Shown here: positions 21,800 through 31,699 of the stretch, in pieces | How positions within the stretch are numbered: position 1 is the first letter of the stretch | How the letters are laid out: the number at the start of each line of letters is the position of its first letter | Origin: Sycon ciliatum | Lineage: Eukaryota > Porifera > Calcarea > Leucosolenida > Sycettidae | Length of the DNA stretch: 64,000 nt | Assembly: GCF_964019385.1 (NCBI RefSeq) | Contig: NC_088643.1 | Span: 81,330,699 to 81,394,698, forward strand | Direction of reading: 5' to 3' | Notes under the pieces: model-generated | What the model was told of the DNA's origin: nothing | The model's input: only the letters and a program-made list of their open reading frames with translations | Database searches by the model: none | Made by a program: the position numbers and the translations under genes

Positions 21800-22795
21800 T
21801 GTGTGTGGAGCAGTACTGTCTTTGGATCACGCAGCGACGTGTCCTACACTGGCTACAGGGGGCTATCCCACCCTGAGGCACAACGCGCTGCGTGATCCTC
21901 TGGCTGATGCCATGGGCGCTGCTCTACCGGATGTCCGGATTGAGCCTCCTCTTCTGCCGCTGGAGGGTGAGTCGCTCTCTGGAGCCTCGGCCAATAGAAG
22001 AGGCGAAGCCAGGTTGGACATCTGTGCAAGAGGTTTCTGGTCTCGACAGCAGGATGCATTTTTTGATGTTAGGCCTACTTAGGGTGACTCACCCATCAGC
22101 ATCCGTGTTGTCGAGGGGGCAACTTCTTGCACAGATCTCTAGGAATGAAAGCCAGAAGAAAAGAGCATATCTGCAGCGTGTAGTGAATGTTGAGAGAGGT
22201 GCATTCACACTTTTGGTCTTCAGTACCAATGGCCTGTGTGGACGCGAATGTCTGCGATTTGGTCGGCTTGATTGTTATCCATCATTCTGGCTTGCAATAT
22301 TCTTTGGTCATGAATCACTTAAGATGCAAGATCTCTTTCGTTTTGGTCAGGTGGTTCGTCACCTGTTTCCGCGGTTGCCGGGCCTCATATTTGCGTAGGC
22401 GATCCGGGGCTTTGTCATTCCTGGATGAGTGCCGTCTACGGTCTTTGTAGACGCACCTTCCGGTTAATATCGACCTCCTTTACAAGTAGGGATGGTCTGT
22501 AATTTTGGCCGGCTTTCCTCTCCCCTTTTCACTGCGTACTCTGCGTGGCTGGCACTTCCCCAAGAAGCTAAGGACCTTTCTTCCCTCCGCCTTTTTAAGC
22601 CTTGTCGCACCTTGACTTTGATTTTGTGTTTCTCATTTTGTTGCAATCACTGCTTATCCATGCCGGTTCTTTTTTTCTTCTCCTCCCCTTCTCCCTTCCT
22701 TGCCGTGGTTGGCTAACACCCTCTCTCCTTGTATTGGCCGGTGTTCTCACTGTGCTATTAGCTGCTGTAATAAATAAATAAATAAATAAATATGA
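21800..22795 (+). pseudogene. Retroelement ORF C-terminal domain with AATAAAT tail
   Basis: The plus frame reads LSLDHAATCPTLATGGYPTL, then RHNALRDPLADAM, VRIEPPLLPLEGE, ARLDICARGFW and DAFFDVR. After a frameshift near 22080 come RKKRAYLQRVVNVERGAFT-type residues. This zinc-knuckle plus HNxxRD domain is the C-terminus of a retroelement protein family I recall from sponge and cnidarian genomes; the clade is uncertain. A T/C-rich 3' region ends in (AATA)n at 22769-22792, as in non-LTR elements. It is 5'-truncated and broken. A second decayed copy is at 46250-46990. Confidence 0.6.
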
Positions 22796-22930
22796 AGTTG
22801 ATTGTTCCAACTAGGAACACACGCTTCTTGCCGAACTTGACACTTGACTGACTCAGGACTGCCATCCGGAGCACACGAGGAGCACGCCGCACCTTCCACT
22901 CGGCAAACCTGCAAGAAAGCACCACTCCCT

Positions 22931-22976
22931 GCTCAATACACAGTGTTTCGGGGAATTCACCCCTCATCAGTTGAGC
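22931..22976 (-). ncRNA. Type I hammerhead ribozyme, left arm
   Basis: Minus-strand mirror of the ribozyme at 23546-23591 with the same bases: stem I GCTCAA, CTGATGA, stem II GGGG/CCCC, GAAA, short stem III, and return TTGAGC. Confidence 0.88.
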
Positions 22977-23545
22977 TTGAGTAGGCTGAGGAAGATTGTG
23001 CCTGAAAAGCACCACTTATATACTGCTCTCCAGGCCAAACCATCACCAGGGATACAAACTTACAGAAGCTTACAGAAACTTACAGAAACACTGTGTATTG
23101 AGCAGGGAGGGGTGCTTTCTTGCAGGTTTGCCGAGTGGAAGGTGCGGCGTGGTCCTCGTGTGCTCCGGATGGCAGTCGTGAGTCAGTCAAGTGTCAAGTT
23201 CGGCAAGAAGCGTGTGTTCCTAGTTGGAACAATCAACTTCATGACTATTACCGCCGAAGTCGCAACTAACTTTACTTCTAAGTTCGTATTGTTGTCCCTC
23301 ACGCGGACGTGCGACTAGTTGTTGGAGGTGACAGCGTTGCGAATAGCTATACTGGCTCTCAACGTCTGTTTAGCACAACTCCATGAGCGACTCTGACTCA
23401 CGCTGCTACCTGGAGCTTCACGAGGTGTTTGTCGCGCTGGAAACAAAGCGTCTCTGTAATTAGTTTGTATCCCTGGTGATGGTTTGGCCTGGAGAGCAGT
23501 ATATAAGTGGTGCTTTTCAGGCACAATCTTCCTCAGCCTACTCAA

Positions 23546-23591
23546 GCTCAACTGATGAGGGGTGAATTCCCCGAAACACTGTGTATTGAGC
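23546..23591 (+). ncRNA. Type I hammerhead ribozyme, right arm
   Basis: Stem I GCTCAA (23546-23551), CTGATGA (23552-23558), stem II GGGG-TGAATT-CCCC (23559-23572), GAAA (23573-23576), stem III ACA-CTG-TGT (23576-23584), cleavage position A23585 (a GUA triplet), and stem I return TTGAGC (23586-23591), fully complementary to the first strand. The 3-bp stem III is typical of Penelope/retrozyme hammerheads, which are thought to act as dimers. Confidence 0.9.
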
Positions 23592-23789
23592 AGGGAGTGG
23601 TGCTTTCTTGCAGGTTTGCCGAGTGGAAGGTGCGGCGTGCTCCTCGTGTGCTCCGGATGGCAGTCGTGAGTCAGTCAAGTGTCAAGTTCGGCAAGAAGCG
23701 TGTGTTCCTAGTTGGAACAATCAACTTCATGATATTACCGCCGAAGTCGCAACTTCTAAGTTAATAAATAAATAAATAAGTTGCGCTAT

Positions 23790-24349
23790 TGCAAATAATG
23801 ATCTGCTTTGATAGCAGTGACTGCTAATAATTGCCTGTGTTTGACTTTGGATTTTTCTTCAATCATCTTTCCGATCACATTATCATGGATTTTCAATAAA
23901 GTTCTTTGAGTAGCGGGTACGACTCTGCCATGAGATGCTGAAAATCGCGAATTATGCCCCCCTCCCCAAAAAAATGCCTCATTATGCCGGGACAATGCCC
24001 CCCTCTGCGAACACCCCCAATATGCTAGTTTTTTTTGTACTTGAAGTAGTACTCCCTGATCAACCTGATCAACCGCCATTGCGTACAACGATGTTGCCTT
24101 TGTTCGAGTAGAAGTAGTCTACCACCGATCAATCAATTTTGCGCGCATATCTTTATACCTACTTTGGAAACAGACTTTTTCGCGTACTCTTCTGCGATTT
24201 GTTTGCTGTATTTGGTCATAATTATATTGCTACAAGTAGCATAAAACGCCCTAAACTAGCATAAAAAGCATTAAAACGAGCATAATATCCTGTTTTTGCT
24301 GGCATTCTGAAAAGCATAATCGGCTGAGTTTACTAGCATTACCCGCTGA
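23790..24349. other. No gene recognised
   Basis: Contains loosely repeated TATGCC/CATAATGCC and AGCATAAAA phrases (23940-24330). No coding sequence supported. Confidence 0.35.
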
Positions 24350-25130
24350 TGCCTACCTGCCAGCTCTGGGACCCGGACGATTCATCTGCCGGAGGTCGCC
24401 TTGCAACATACCATGGATCTTAGCGAATTGTCTCAATTTCCCATTGCGTGTGTCATTGTCCCTGATGAAGGGAAACTAAAGTTGTGGTCCGAACAGTATA
24501 CGATTGTGGTGGGACAAGCTGCAGGCTGGCTGAAAGTCCGTCCTACGGCTACGGGTATCACATGATTGAACGCCCCCCCCCCCCCCCCCCCCCCCGAGTC
24601 TGTACTTGTCGTCAAGCCACATGCCTATGACGATGCTGTGCGCGTCTTTGCTGATACTGGCGTCCAGGTAACGCATCTGAAGATTGAGGCACTCTCATTT
24701 TCGCTCCAGGCAGTGTACACTGATTTCGTTCGTGCTACGGGCATCACATCTCATGCCGCTGGAAACTTCTGTGTCATGTTCTGCACTGCAGGATACATCC
24801 AGTGGTCTTGATGTGTTGGAATACGCCATTGTTGCCAAGCAGCTGCCAGCCCTGACTCCAGAGGACGTCAGTCTGGAGCTGCAGCGACTGTTTGCCTTCC
24901 CTGGTCTGGGCATCGTCAATCCAACATCTCTGACAAGTGAGTGACAACCCAACACACCTCATCCCGAGTGATCACAGTGGCGCTCACCAGGAACATCCTC
25001 AATCAAGGCTTCAGTGTGCCTGAAGACCTTCCCAGCGTCGCTTCAGCCAAAGCATGTGACACAGCGTGTAGATCACCGCCAGAAAGCCAAGGCCGACATC
25101 CGGGCCGTGGTCGGCCTTGCAGTCTTTTTT
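24350..25130 (+). pseudogene. Decayed retroelement reverse-transcriptase region
   Basis: Plus-strand pieces in shifting frames: MDLSELSQFPIACVIVP (from 24412), a poly-C tract at 24572-24595, ALTPEDVSLELQRLFAFPGL then GIVNPTSL (24850-24935), and SSRVITVALTRNIL (about 24955-25000). The GLG-NPTS-S+-T phrase is typical of the region after the RT domain of the same retroelement type as 21800-22795. Stops and frameshifts are present. Confidence 0.4.
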
Positions 25131-25149
25131 TTGTAGTTGCAGTCTTCGC

Positions 25150-25256
25150 CGGCGGGGTGCTGAGTCTGGTCTTGGTCCGAGGAAGCGGAGGCGCTCCTTT
25201 CCATCGTTGTTCCCAATCAAACTCGCGCACTTCCACCGAAACTGGGTGACTGTGCC
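25150..25256. mobile_element. Fragment of the TTAA-flanked MITE
   Basis: GGGGTGCTGAGTC...TCTTGGTCCGAGGAAGC...GCACTTCCACCGAAACTGGG matches the left arm of 60419-61268. Ends are missing. Confidence 0.7.
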
Positions 25257-25390
25257 CTACTTCTCCTTACGTCAGTCGTGTAGTCTTTGATCGCTCCTGG
25301 AGGTCGTCCTGATAGTCATGTAGCTACTTTAACCTGAATTGTTTTTCTTAATCTTTTTTTCTTCCAACTTCTGCCCATGGCGTCCCTCTC

Positions 25391-25596
25391 TCAGCTCGTC
25401 AGCTGACAACAGTCACTGTCACCACCATGACACTGTCGCGAGAAGGTGCTCTCTGTAGACGAGGTTGGTGATGTCCCGACGTGGCGACGTGGTGATCCAT
25501 GACCACGTCGGGACATCACCAACCCCGTCTACAGAGAGCACCTTCTCGCGACAGTGTCATGGTGGTGACAGTGACTGTTGACAGCTGACGAGCTGA
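25391..25596. repeat. 206-bp foldback, arms about 94 bp
   Basis: The left arm begins TCAGCTCGTCAGCTGACAAC and the right arm ends with its mirror (GACAGCTGACGAGCTGA). The arms match almost base for base, with an 18-base centre around GATCCATGA. Sharp boundaries suggest a foldback transposon or a replication-generated palindrome. The bases outside show no obvious duplication. Confidence 0.85.
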
Positions 25597-25599
25597 GGT

Positions 25600-26585
25600 G
25601 CTCAATAACAAGGAAGCCAATGAAGGTGCCAAGACGCACGAGGGGACTTAAAAGCAGAAAATATTAGATAATGGGGATTCGAAGGGGTAGGTGGAATCTG
25701 GTCCGAGATGGACAATGAGAGCTCTGATGCCGAGGGGCAAACATTTAGGAGAGAAATATTTCAGACACCGGGGGATCATCGAGTGCCATGGATGGAAAGC
25801 AGCTGCCACCAGTAAGAAAGCTCAGAGTCTTTTATAAAATAATGCTCACATGAGAGGCTGGCTTTCAGGTATGGGAGCAGAAGGCAGAGAGACAGACAGC
25901 CCAGCTAACAGACTGAGAGTAACGGGCAGACCAGTGAAAATACAGATACATGCATGAGAGGGAGGGCTTCAAGGCTAGAACACAAGCCAGGGGAAGGAGA
26001 CAAACAGTACGATGCCGCGGAGAGACAGTCCGACAAGGAACAAGAGAGTTGGGTCAAGTCACTCAAGTGTCAACATTTTTACAACGTGTCGACAAAGTGT
26101 CAACAACGTGTCGACAAAGTGTCAACAACTTGTCGACCAAGTGTCTCTAGCAGTACACTACTGTAATTTTGGTGTCACAAAACCGAAACAGAAACTTCAA
26201 AGCCTTTCGGAAAATTATTATGTACTCTTGTGTACAGTAGACAGTGATCGCAGTTGCCTGGAAGTTGGAACCGTTTTCGCGGGTGGTCGACCGATCCTAC
26301 ACCTAATACCTTCCTTATCAAAATAATAAATTCTTCTACTACACTACTCGTAGACTACTACCAGAAATATTCCCTGATTATGCATAGTGGGCTGTGGATT
26401 CCAGGGGGTTACCGGTGTATGCCTGAAACCGTGTTCGCGGAGGAACCGTTTTCGGTTTTCGCGGTTACCATGCCGGCCACCACCTTGTACCTACCTGTTA
26501 TCAAAGGTTTTGTCAGTGCAGTGGTCACCACCTGGTCTGATCAGCTGAGCTCATCCGCACGCACGTAGATTCTACGCAGTACGTG
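25600..26585. other. Non-coding with LTR-like scrap and tandem repeat
   Basis: 25613-25650 (GCCAATGAAGGTGCCAAGACGCACGAGG) resembles part of the 183-bp gypsy LTR and may be an old solo-LTR scrap. 26262-26480 carries three copies of the GGAACCGTTTTCGCGG-type motif. No gene seen. Confidence 0.4.
26067..26145. repeat. 22-bp tandem repeat, about 3.5 copies
   Basis: The unit GTGTCAACAACGTGTCGACAAA repeats with small changes. Each half-unit is a near mirror around GTCGAC. Confidence 0.85.
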
Positions 26586-26817
26586 GTTGGCTTTTTCATC
26601 CAAACTACATGTAGCATGACACGCGTTTGAAAGTCAGTCTGGTTTGTGCTCAGCACACACCCTATTTTCTTTTTCTGTGACCCAATCCTCAGCCAATACA
26701 AGGGTAAACCAGCACTTGTAAAATAGAGTTTTAGTTTTGTGCTTCCATAGTCGAACGTCGAATGATCTGTACTGACTACTGTGGCAATACTAATACTGGT
26801 AGGTGGACAGCAGAAAA

Positions 26818-28845
26818 ATGGAATCGTCAGTTAGTGCTGACGAGCTGGAAGCAGTGGAGTCCAAAAAGTCTCAGTCATCATCTAGGGATTCTGGAGTGGA
26901 TGATGAGGCCAGTGGCAGTAGCTGCAACGATGGAGATAACACGGGTGGAATATTCTTCAACTTTCTTCTGGGTGATGCTCTGGGATACAAGCAGATGAAC
27001 AGGGGTGACAAATTAGCCCTATTCAAAAATGAATTGATCCTTGGATTCATTATTGCGTTCGCCCAGATCCCACTGTCGGTTGCTTACGCATTTCTAGCAG
27101 GGCTAGAACCATCCATTGCCATTCATACGGCTTGGATAATAGGATTGATCTGTGCAATATTTGGTGGACGGCCTGCAATGATTAACGGTGCGACTGGAGG
27201 GTTTTCTTCAATCATTGGAACATTTATTACGCAGCCAACCGTGTCAGGGCGCTCTGGTGAGGGAGTTGAGACACTCTTTATTTCTGTGGTACTGGCGGGA
27301 GTCCTGATGCTCGTTGCATTTGCTCTTGACTTGGGAAGATTTCTAAGCATCATTTCGTTCCCAATCATGCTGGGTTTCGCCAACGGCTTGGCTATTGTCA
27401 TTGCTAGAGCTCAGCTGCATCCTTTCTCCTATGACTGCCCTGGAAACTACCGCTGCCCATTTGTGAATGAATCAGTGGACAACTTTACCATGCCGGATAA
27501 ATCCATTCACTATGTGGCTGGTGCCGAGCTGGGCTGGATGATTGGAATTGTCCTTGTCTCAATGATCGTCATGGAGTTTGTACCGAAAATTCCGCATAAG
27601 GCAGCCAAGATAGTGCCATCTTCACTGCTGGCGATTCTGGCCGCTGTCTTCCTTGAGTTTGTCGTTGTTCGCAATGCTGGAAGTAAGACCGACACCATTG
27701 GTGATGTTGCACCGTTCTCAAAGGACACCGCCTTCCCTATTCCGTTTTTCATCGACAAGTCTCGCTACCCGTCTAATGGCACGCTGAATGCTGACAACAG
27801 TACTGTGCTTGGCCCACTCAAATATGACTTGGACAAGCTGCAGGGAAAGGCCGGGCGAATTATTTTGCAGGCATTCTTCCTCGCCGTAGTTGGTCTGATT
27901 GAGTCCTTGCTGACCCAGGAGATTGTCGACAAGCTCACCAAGACCAAAGGCAACCGATCGAGGACCATCGCGGCCATGGGTGCTGGTAACATCGTCTCTG
28001 GTCTCTTAGGAGGCATGGGTGGAAACGCTGTGATCGGTCTGTCGACTATCAACTCCTTGAACGGGGGTCGTGGGCGCCTAGCACCGATCATTACTGCTTT
28101 AGTTGTGATGGTGATGGTCATGGGTGGCTATCCAGTCCTCAACTTTGTTCCAGTTTCAGCTCTAGTCGGTATCATGCTGGTTGTTGCCGCACATACATTC
28201 AAGTGGCAGTCACTGCCGGCGATCTTTGTTGCCTTCTTGCCGGAAAGGTGGCGACTGGCGGGTAAACTACAATTCAAGATTGAGCGCACCGACGTGGTCA
28301 TCGTAGTGCTGGTGACCGCTCTGACCAACGTACCAGGTTTCAACTTGTTCTACTCCATTGCTGCTGGCGTTGCCCTGTCAGCCGTGATATATACGTGGAG
28401 AAGTGCCCAAGAAATTTCTGTGAAATCTGACCACGTGTCTTCGGAACTCAAAGTTTACTTTGTTTCTGGACCATTGTTCTTTGGGAATGCATCCTCCTTC
28501 CCTGACCACTTTGATCCTGAGGGAGACCCAGCCACTGTGGAAGCCCATTTTTCAGACACAACTCTTTTCGATTCTGCAGCACTTAAAACCCTCAACACAA
28601 TCACCAAGCAGTACAGCAAGGCGGAGAAGTCCTTCATTATACGACACCTAGACCCTGTGAGTGTCCGCAGTGTGTCCAAAGCATCACGTCTTCTCCACTA
28701 CATTGAACTGGCTGCCGGGGAGGACATACCGATGGGTGTCAGCGGCGAAGAAGATCCATCGCCGCAGCCGCTTGTTACCAACGACGACGATCCTGTGGTG
28801 CGCAAGCGTTCAAATGATGTTGTTAATAATGAATCAGGTGTGTAG
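26818..28845 (+). CDS. SulP/SLC26-type anion transporter, paralogue B (intronless)
   Basis: 675 residues, start ATG at 26818, same architecture as paralogue A: acidic tail, TM1 motif IPLSVAYAFLAG (84-95), GGRPAMINGATGG (116-128) and a STAS domain (541-631). About 95% identical to A. Nearly all differences lie in the membrane domain, and I count none from about residue 509 to 665, which covers the STAS domain. Notable swaps: E86 to L and F89 to Y in the TM1 motif that lines the substrate site in this fold, and charge changes in one loop (DFDNLEGKAGQ to DLDKLQGKAGR). Both paralogues look intact, so both may be expressed, perhaps with different transport properties. No introns. Confidence 0.92.
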   Translation: MESSVSADELEAVESKKSQSSSRDSGVDDEASGSSCNDGDNTGGIFFNFLLGDALGYKQMNRGDKLALFKNELILGFIIAFAQIPLSVAYAFLAGLEPSIAIHTAWIIGLICAIFGGRPAMINGATGGFSSIIGTFITQPTVSGRSGEGVETLFISVVLAGVLMLVAFALDLGRFLSIISFPIMLGFANGLAIVIARAQLHPFSYDCPGNYRCPFVNESVDNFTMPDKSIHYVAGAELGWMIGIVLVSMIVMEFVPKIPHKAAKIVPSSLLAILAAVFLEFVVVRNAGSKTDTIGDVAPFSKDTAFPIPFFIDKSRYPSNGTLNADNSTVLGPLKYDLDKLQGKAGRIILQAFFLAVVGLIESLLTQEIVDKLTKTKGNRSRTIAAMGAGNIVSGLLGGMGGNAVIGLSTINSLNGGRGRLAPIITALVVMVMVMGGYPVLNFVPVSALVGIMLVVAAHTFKWQSLPAIFVAFLPERWRLAGKLQFKIERTDVVIVVLVTALTNVPGFNLFYSIAAGVALSAVIYTWRSAQEISVKSDHVSSELKVYFVSGPLFFGNASSFPDHFDPEGDPATVEAHFSDTTLFDSAALKTLNTITKQYSKAEKSFIIRHLDPVSVRSVSKASRLLHYIELAAGEDIPMGVSGEEDPSPQPLVTNDDDPVVRKRSNDVVNNESGV

Positions 28846-28857
28846 TTCTCACCAGTT

Positions 28858-28859
28858 CT

Positions 28860-28927
<68 letters not shown>
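28858..28927. repeat. (CT)n microsatellite in the 3' UTR
   Basis: A 70-bp CT run just after the stop codon of paralogue B. Confidence 0.97.
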
Positions 28928-28931
<4 letters not shown>

Positions 28932-29266
28932 TTAGTGTTTTATCTGTAATCTACTCTGGCTGGGCCAAGTAGCAAAATGTTCTTGAAACTTCCACAGTCT
29001 TCCATATTTGGGTGTGGATCTGTTGAACTCTGATAATTGTTTATTTTTACCTTCGTGCTATTCTAGATATTAACTTATTTTTTTCTACATTTTGTACAAT
29101 TTCCCTGAGCTGATAATTACCATGTCATGATACAGCACCAGTTGCTTTCATCGAGGACTTTGCGGAATAGATCTTGTAACAAGTTACAAAACATGTTTAA
29201 CCCTAGGAATTCTATGGGCTTTTGGTGGTGTGTCAGTGTCCAATTTTTTCAACAATATAATATATC

Positions 29267-29319
29267 AATAAACTGTTAGTTAGTTTCTTGTAATACTTAT
29301 AATATATCCATCCAATAAA
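29267..29319 (+). terminator. Candidate poly(A) signals of paralogue B
   Basis: AATAAA occurs at 29267-29272 and 29314-29319, about 420-470 bp after the stop. At the equivalent place in copy 1 the second has become CATAAA (about 18729). Confidence 0.45.
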
Positions 29320-30078
29320 ACCTATTGATAACTCTGGCGTATTATATTTTCCTTTCAGCATGAAACTCCACAATGTGGAATTATTCGCGCAATTTGTCTA
29401 TCTCTCTCTCTCTCTCTCTCTCTCTCCCTCTCTCTCGCTCGCTCCGGTCTTCAGGTGTGCTCCCTTGCTTACTAGCACACACGCTTTCTCTGCCTTCCAC
29501 TGTCTGAAAAGAAACTCCGTAATGACCAATGTCCTGTTCTTCAGTGCAGTTACGATATGAAATGACAAATGAGTGAGTTGCTTGATTGGGGAACAACGGG
29601 CCTGTATTTTCTTTCTGCTCATCTCTCTTTCAATGCCATGCTTTGAATCTCCGTGTGAGCCTGCAAAGTGCAAACAAATGGCCGCAGAGTGTTAGAGTTA
29701 CCCAGGCATTAGCTTTGGTACTGGTGGCGGTATGTAGTCAAGTTATAGAGATCATGCGAATGATTTCATGGTGGATTTTCTAATGGGCGCTAAGTACAGT
29801 ATACCGTGAGCGTGAGTCAGCGGATTTCTAATGGGCGTTTGGTACAGTATGCAGCGTGAGTCGCTAGTAAGACACATCAAACATGATTATGGAATATGAC
29901 ATTCAAAAGATACGCAGAATCGTAATAAAAATTCTAAATCACCGATTTCCGTTACGTACATCTTAGGGCATGTTCGTTTGGTAGGATCGGGATCCCGATC
30001 CACCAGATCCACTGGATTCGCACCCTTTCGATTGGTCGAATCCGGATCCGGATCCTTCGGATTTGGATCCGGTGTAAA

Positions 30079-30360
30079 CGCGAAAACGGTTCCTCCGCGA
30101 AAATGGTTCCAGGCATACACCGGTTACCCCCTGGAACCGTTTTCGCTAGCGAAAACGGTTCCACCCTAGCCGCGAAAACAGTTCCTCCGCGAAAACGGTT
30201 CTTCCACACATTTCCTGCATCTATGGCCCTCTTGGAACCGTTTTCGCGGATGGGGTCTCACCGCGAAAACGGTTCCTCCGCGAAAGCGGTTCCACACATT
30301 TCCTGCATCTATGGACCGTTTTCGCGGATCGATATGCATCCGCGAAATCAGTTCCCAATC
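30079..30360. repeat. Cluster of GGAACCGTTTTCGCGG motif, both orientations
   Basis: About eleven copies of GGAACCGTTTTCGCGG or its mirror CCGCGAAAACGGTTCC in 280 bp, with one- or two-base variants, separated by 1-40 bp. CACACATTTCCTGCATCTATG is repeated between them. Further copies lie at 26268-26460 and 35163-35380. The block 30066-30140 is the inverted homologue of 35305-35390. Confidence 0.9.
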
Positions 30361-30431
30361 ATGAGTTGTGCTTTCGGGTTTTTTTCTTCAAAACGTCCTG
30401 AAGATGTCTTCTCTTGGTGGTAATCGGGCGT

Positions 30432-30690
30432 GTTACGACGAAGTCTTGCAAGCGTTGCTTGCAAACGCCTGCCTCGTTTCCTGCGGACGCGAAGAGGCGT
30501 AGAGCAATAAAACACTTTGCAGTCAACTTCGTCTTGGATCGTGGGGTCCTTTTTCGCCAAACAGATGAAGGCCTACCACAATGGATCACAGACGACGGCC
30601 AACAAAAGGAGATCTTGCATCCATGCCACTCGCATGATATGTCTGGCCACCTTGGCCGTGATAAGAGAGGAGGAAGGTCTGTGAGAGGTG
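30432..30690 (+). pseudogene. Retroelement integrase N-terminal (HHCC) fragment
   Basis: The frame gives FPADAKRRRAIKHFAVNFVL, DRGVLFRQTDEGLPQWI, then EILHPCHSHDMSGHLGRDK. This is the linker and start of the H-H-C-C zinc domain of gypsy/Ginger-type integrases. A frameshift precedes it (YDEVLQALL in another frame, 30432-30460). A good splice-donor-like GTGAGT follows at about 30688. The catalytic core is absent. Probably a decayed insertion rather than a host gene. Confidence 0.55.
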
Positions 30691-31288
30691 AGTAAATATT
30701 ACTTGGATTTATTTATTTTCAGTCTCAAATCAGTGAAAGTCGAGAGGATGGTAGTGTGTGGTGTAAGTAAGGGAGTTAGTGCACCGCATTTAATTATTAT
30801 TACTTTCAACCGTCTTCATGAAGGCCCACACACAAAACTGACCACAACTGACAAGGCTTCTGTTGGCATATCAGTACAGTAATTGACCCGGATTAACTCA
30901 CTTCATATACATGTACATGTAAGCACGCACCTAATTTTCCACCATACATGACTGTACAGACTTTCAACCCGGGTTGAAAATTCTCATGTTAACACACCCT
31001 AAGGCCCGGGTTCCACTGCGGCTCCGCTGCTCCGCGGTACATTATTATTATTATTATTTATTCATATTTTGATAGGGCAATCCCCACAGACTCAAGGTCT
31101 TCTTACGGGGTACCCTAAGAATGAAAGTAATGCATGGCGAAATAGGGATGGCGATGCAGCAGTGCGGTACATGCAGCGGAGCAGCGCGGTTCCACTGACA
31201 CTCGCCATTCGCGGTACCGCGGTCGTGCTCCACACTTTTTGATGACGTTTCATTTGCCTGCAAGTGCAGTGCTTGAACAAAGGAAAAT
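30691..31288. other. Non-coding with CCCGGGTTGAAA and retroposon-end repeats
   Basis: 30955-31010 has ACTTTCAACCCGGGTTGAAA, shared with 40960-41275. 31041-31130 (ATT repeats then ATAGGGCAATCCCCACAG) is a retroposon 3'-end fragment also at 41625-41695 and mirrored at 15091. It is inserted into a palindromic TGCTCCGCGGTAC/GTACATGCAGCGGAGCAG region. Confidence 0.5.
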
Positions 31289-31489
31289 TCAAAATTTAAC
31301 ATTTCCTGGCATTTTCAGGAGGTCACTATGGATACATTGACGGTAGCAAAGCTTGTCCAGCGCTGTGTGAACTGGATCACGGTTTGCCAGTGTTATCTTG
31401 CTGCAGAGTGTTGGAGTGTTTTGAGTCTGTCTTGTTCGTTCTGCCGTTATGTCACGCAAGTACTGTTCTCTATCTGACCTTTTTTTTTG

Positions 31490-31684
31490 CAAATTATCTG
31501 TATGTGCCCAATTAGGCTTATACAGACGCTGATAGATAGCTTCCAACACTTTTAACTGTAGTCCATAACCATGACGACCACGGCACAATACAGTGAACGA
31601 AGAGTCGGAATACGAATTGCAACAATCAGGACTAGCTAGCAGATGATTGTACACTGAAGACTTGCTACCACGAAACCTACGCAC
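31490..31684 (-). pseudogene. Possible GIY-YIG endonuclease tail of a retroelement
   Basis: The minus frame reads SSVYNHLLAS, FTVLCRGRHGYGLQLKVLEA and IYQRLYKPNW, a pattern like the C-terminal part of GIY-YIG domains attached to Penelope-type RTs (His, then E in a K-E-A-I helix, then KP-N). Short and without an RT; assignment is tentative. Confidence 0.35.
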
Positions 31685-31699
31685 AACACTAACACTCTC

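Larger units (their letters stand above)
22796..23733. mobile_element. Penelope/retrozyme-like inverted repeat with hammerhead ribozymes
   Basis: The left arm 22796-23061 is the reverse complement of the right arm 23466-23733 (about 265 bp, nearly identical). Between them lies a partial direct copy (about 23084-23285) truncated inside the ribozyme at GAAACACTG, and about 170 bp of other sequence. Each full arm contains one complete hammerhead. AATA repeats border both sides. Hammerheads in long terminal repeats, with inverted truncated copies, are known for Penelope-like elements and retrozymes; assignment here is inference, since no RT or GIY-YIG frame is present. Confidence 0.7.
26586..29868 (+). 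repeat. Segmental duplication unit, copy 2
   Basis: Counterpart of 16040-20062. It retains the empty target site of the copy-1 hAT MITE (GGATTTTC at about 29774) and extra promoter-proximal sequence (CCTCAGCCAATACAAGGG, about 26686-26706). Copy 2 ends where a dispersed repeat (AGTAAGACACATCAAACATG, also at 41727) begins. Confidence 0.9.

Noticed and set aside
26067-26145. CRISPR-like array
   Set aside because: The repeats are contiguous with no unique spacers and the genome is eukaryotic; it is a plain tandem repeat.
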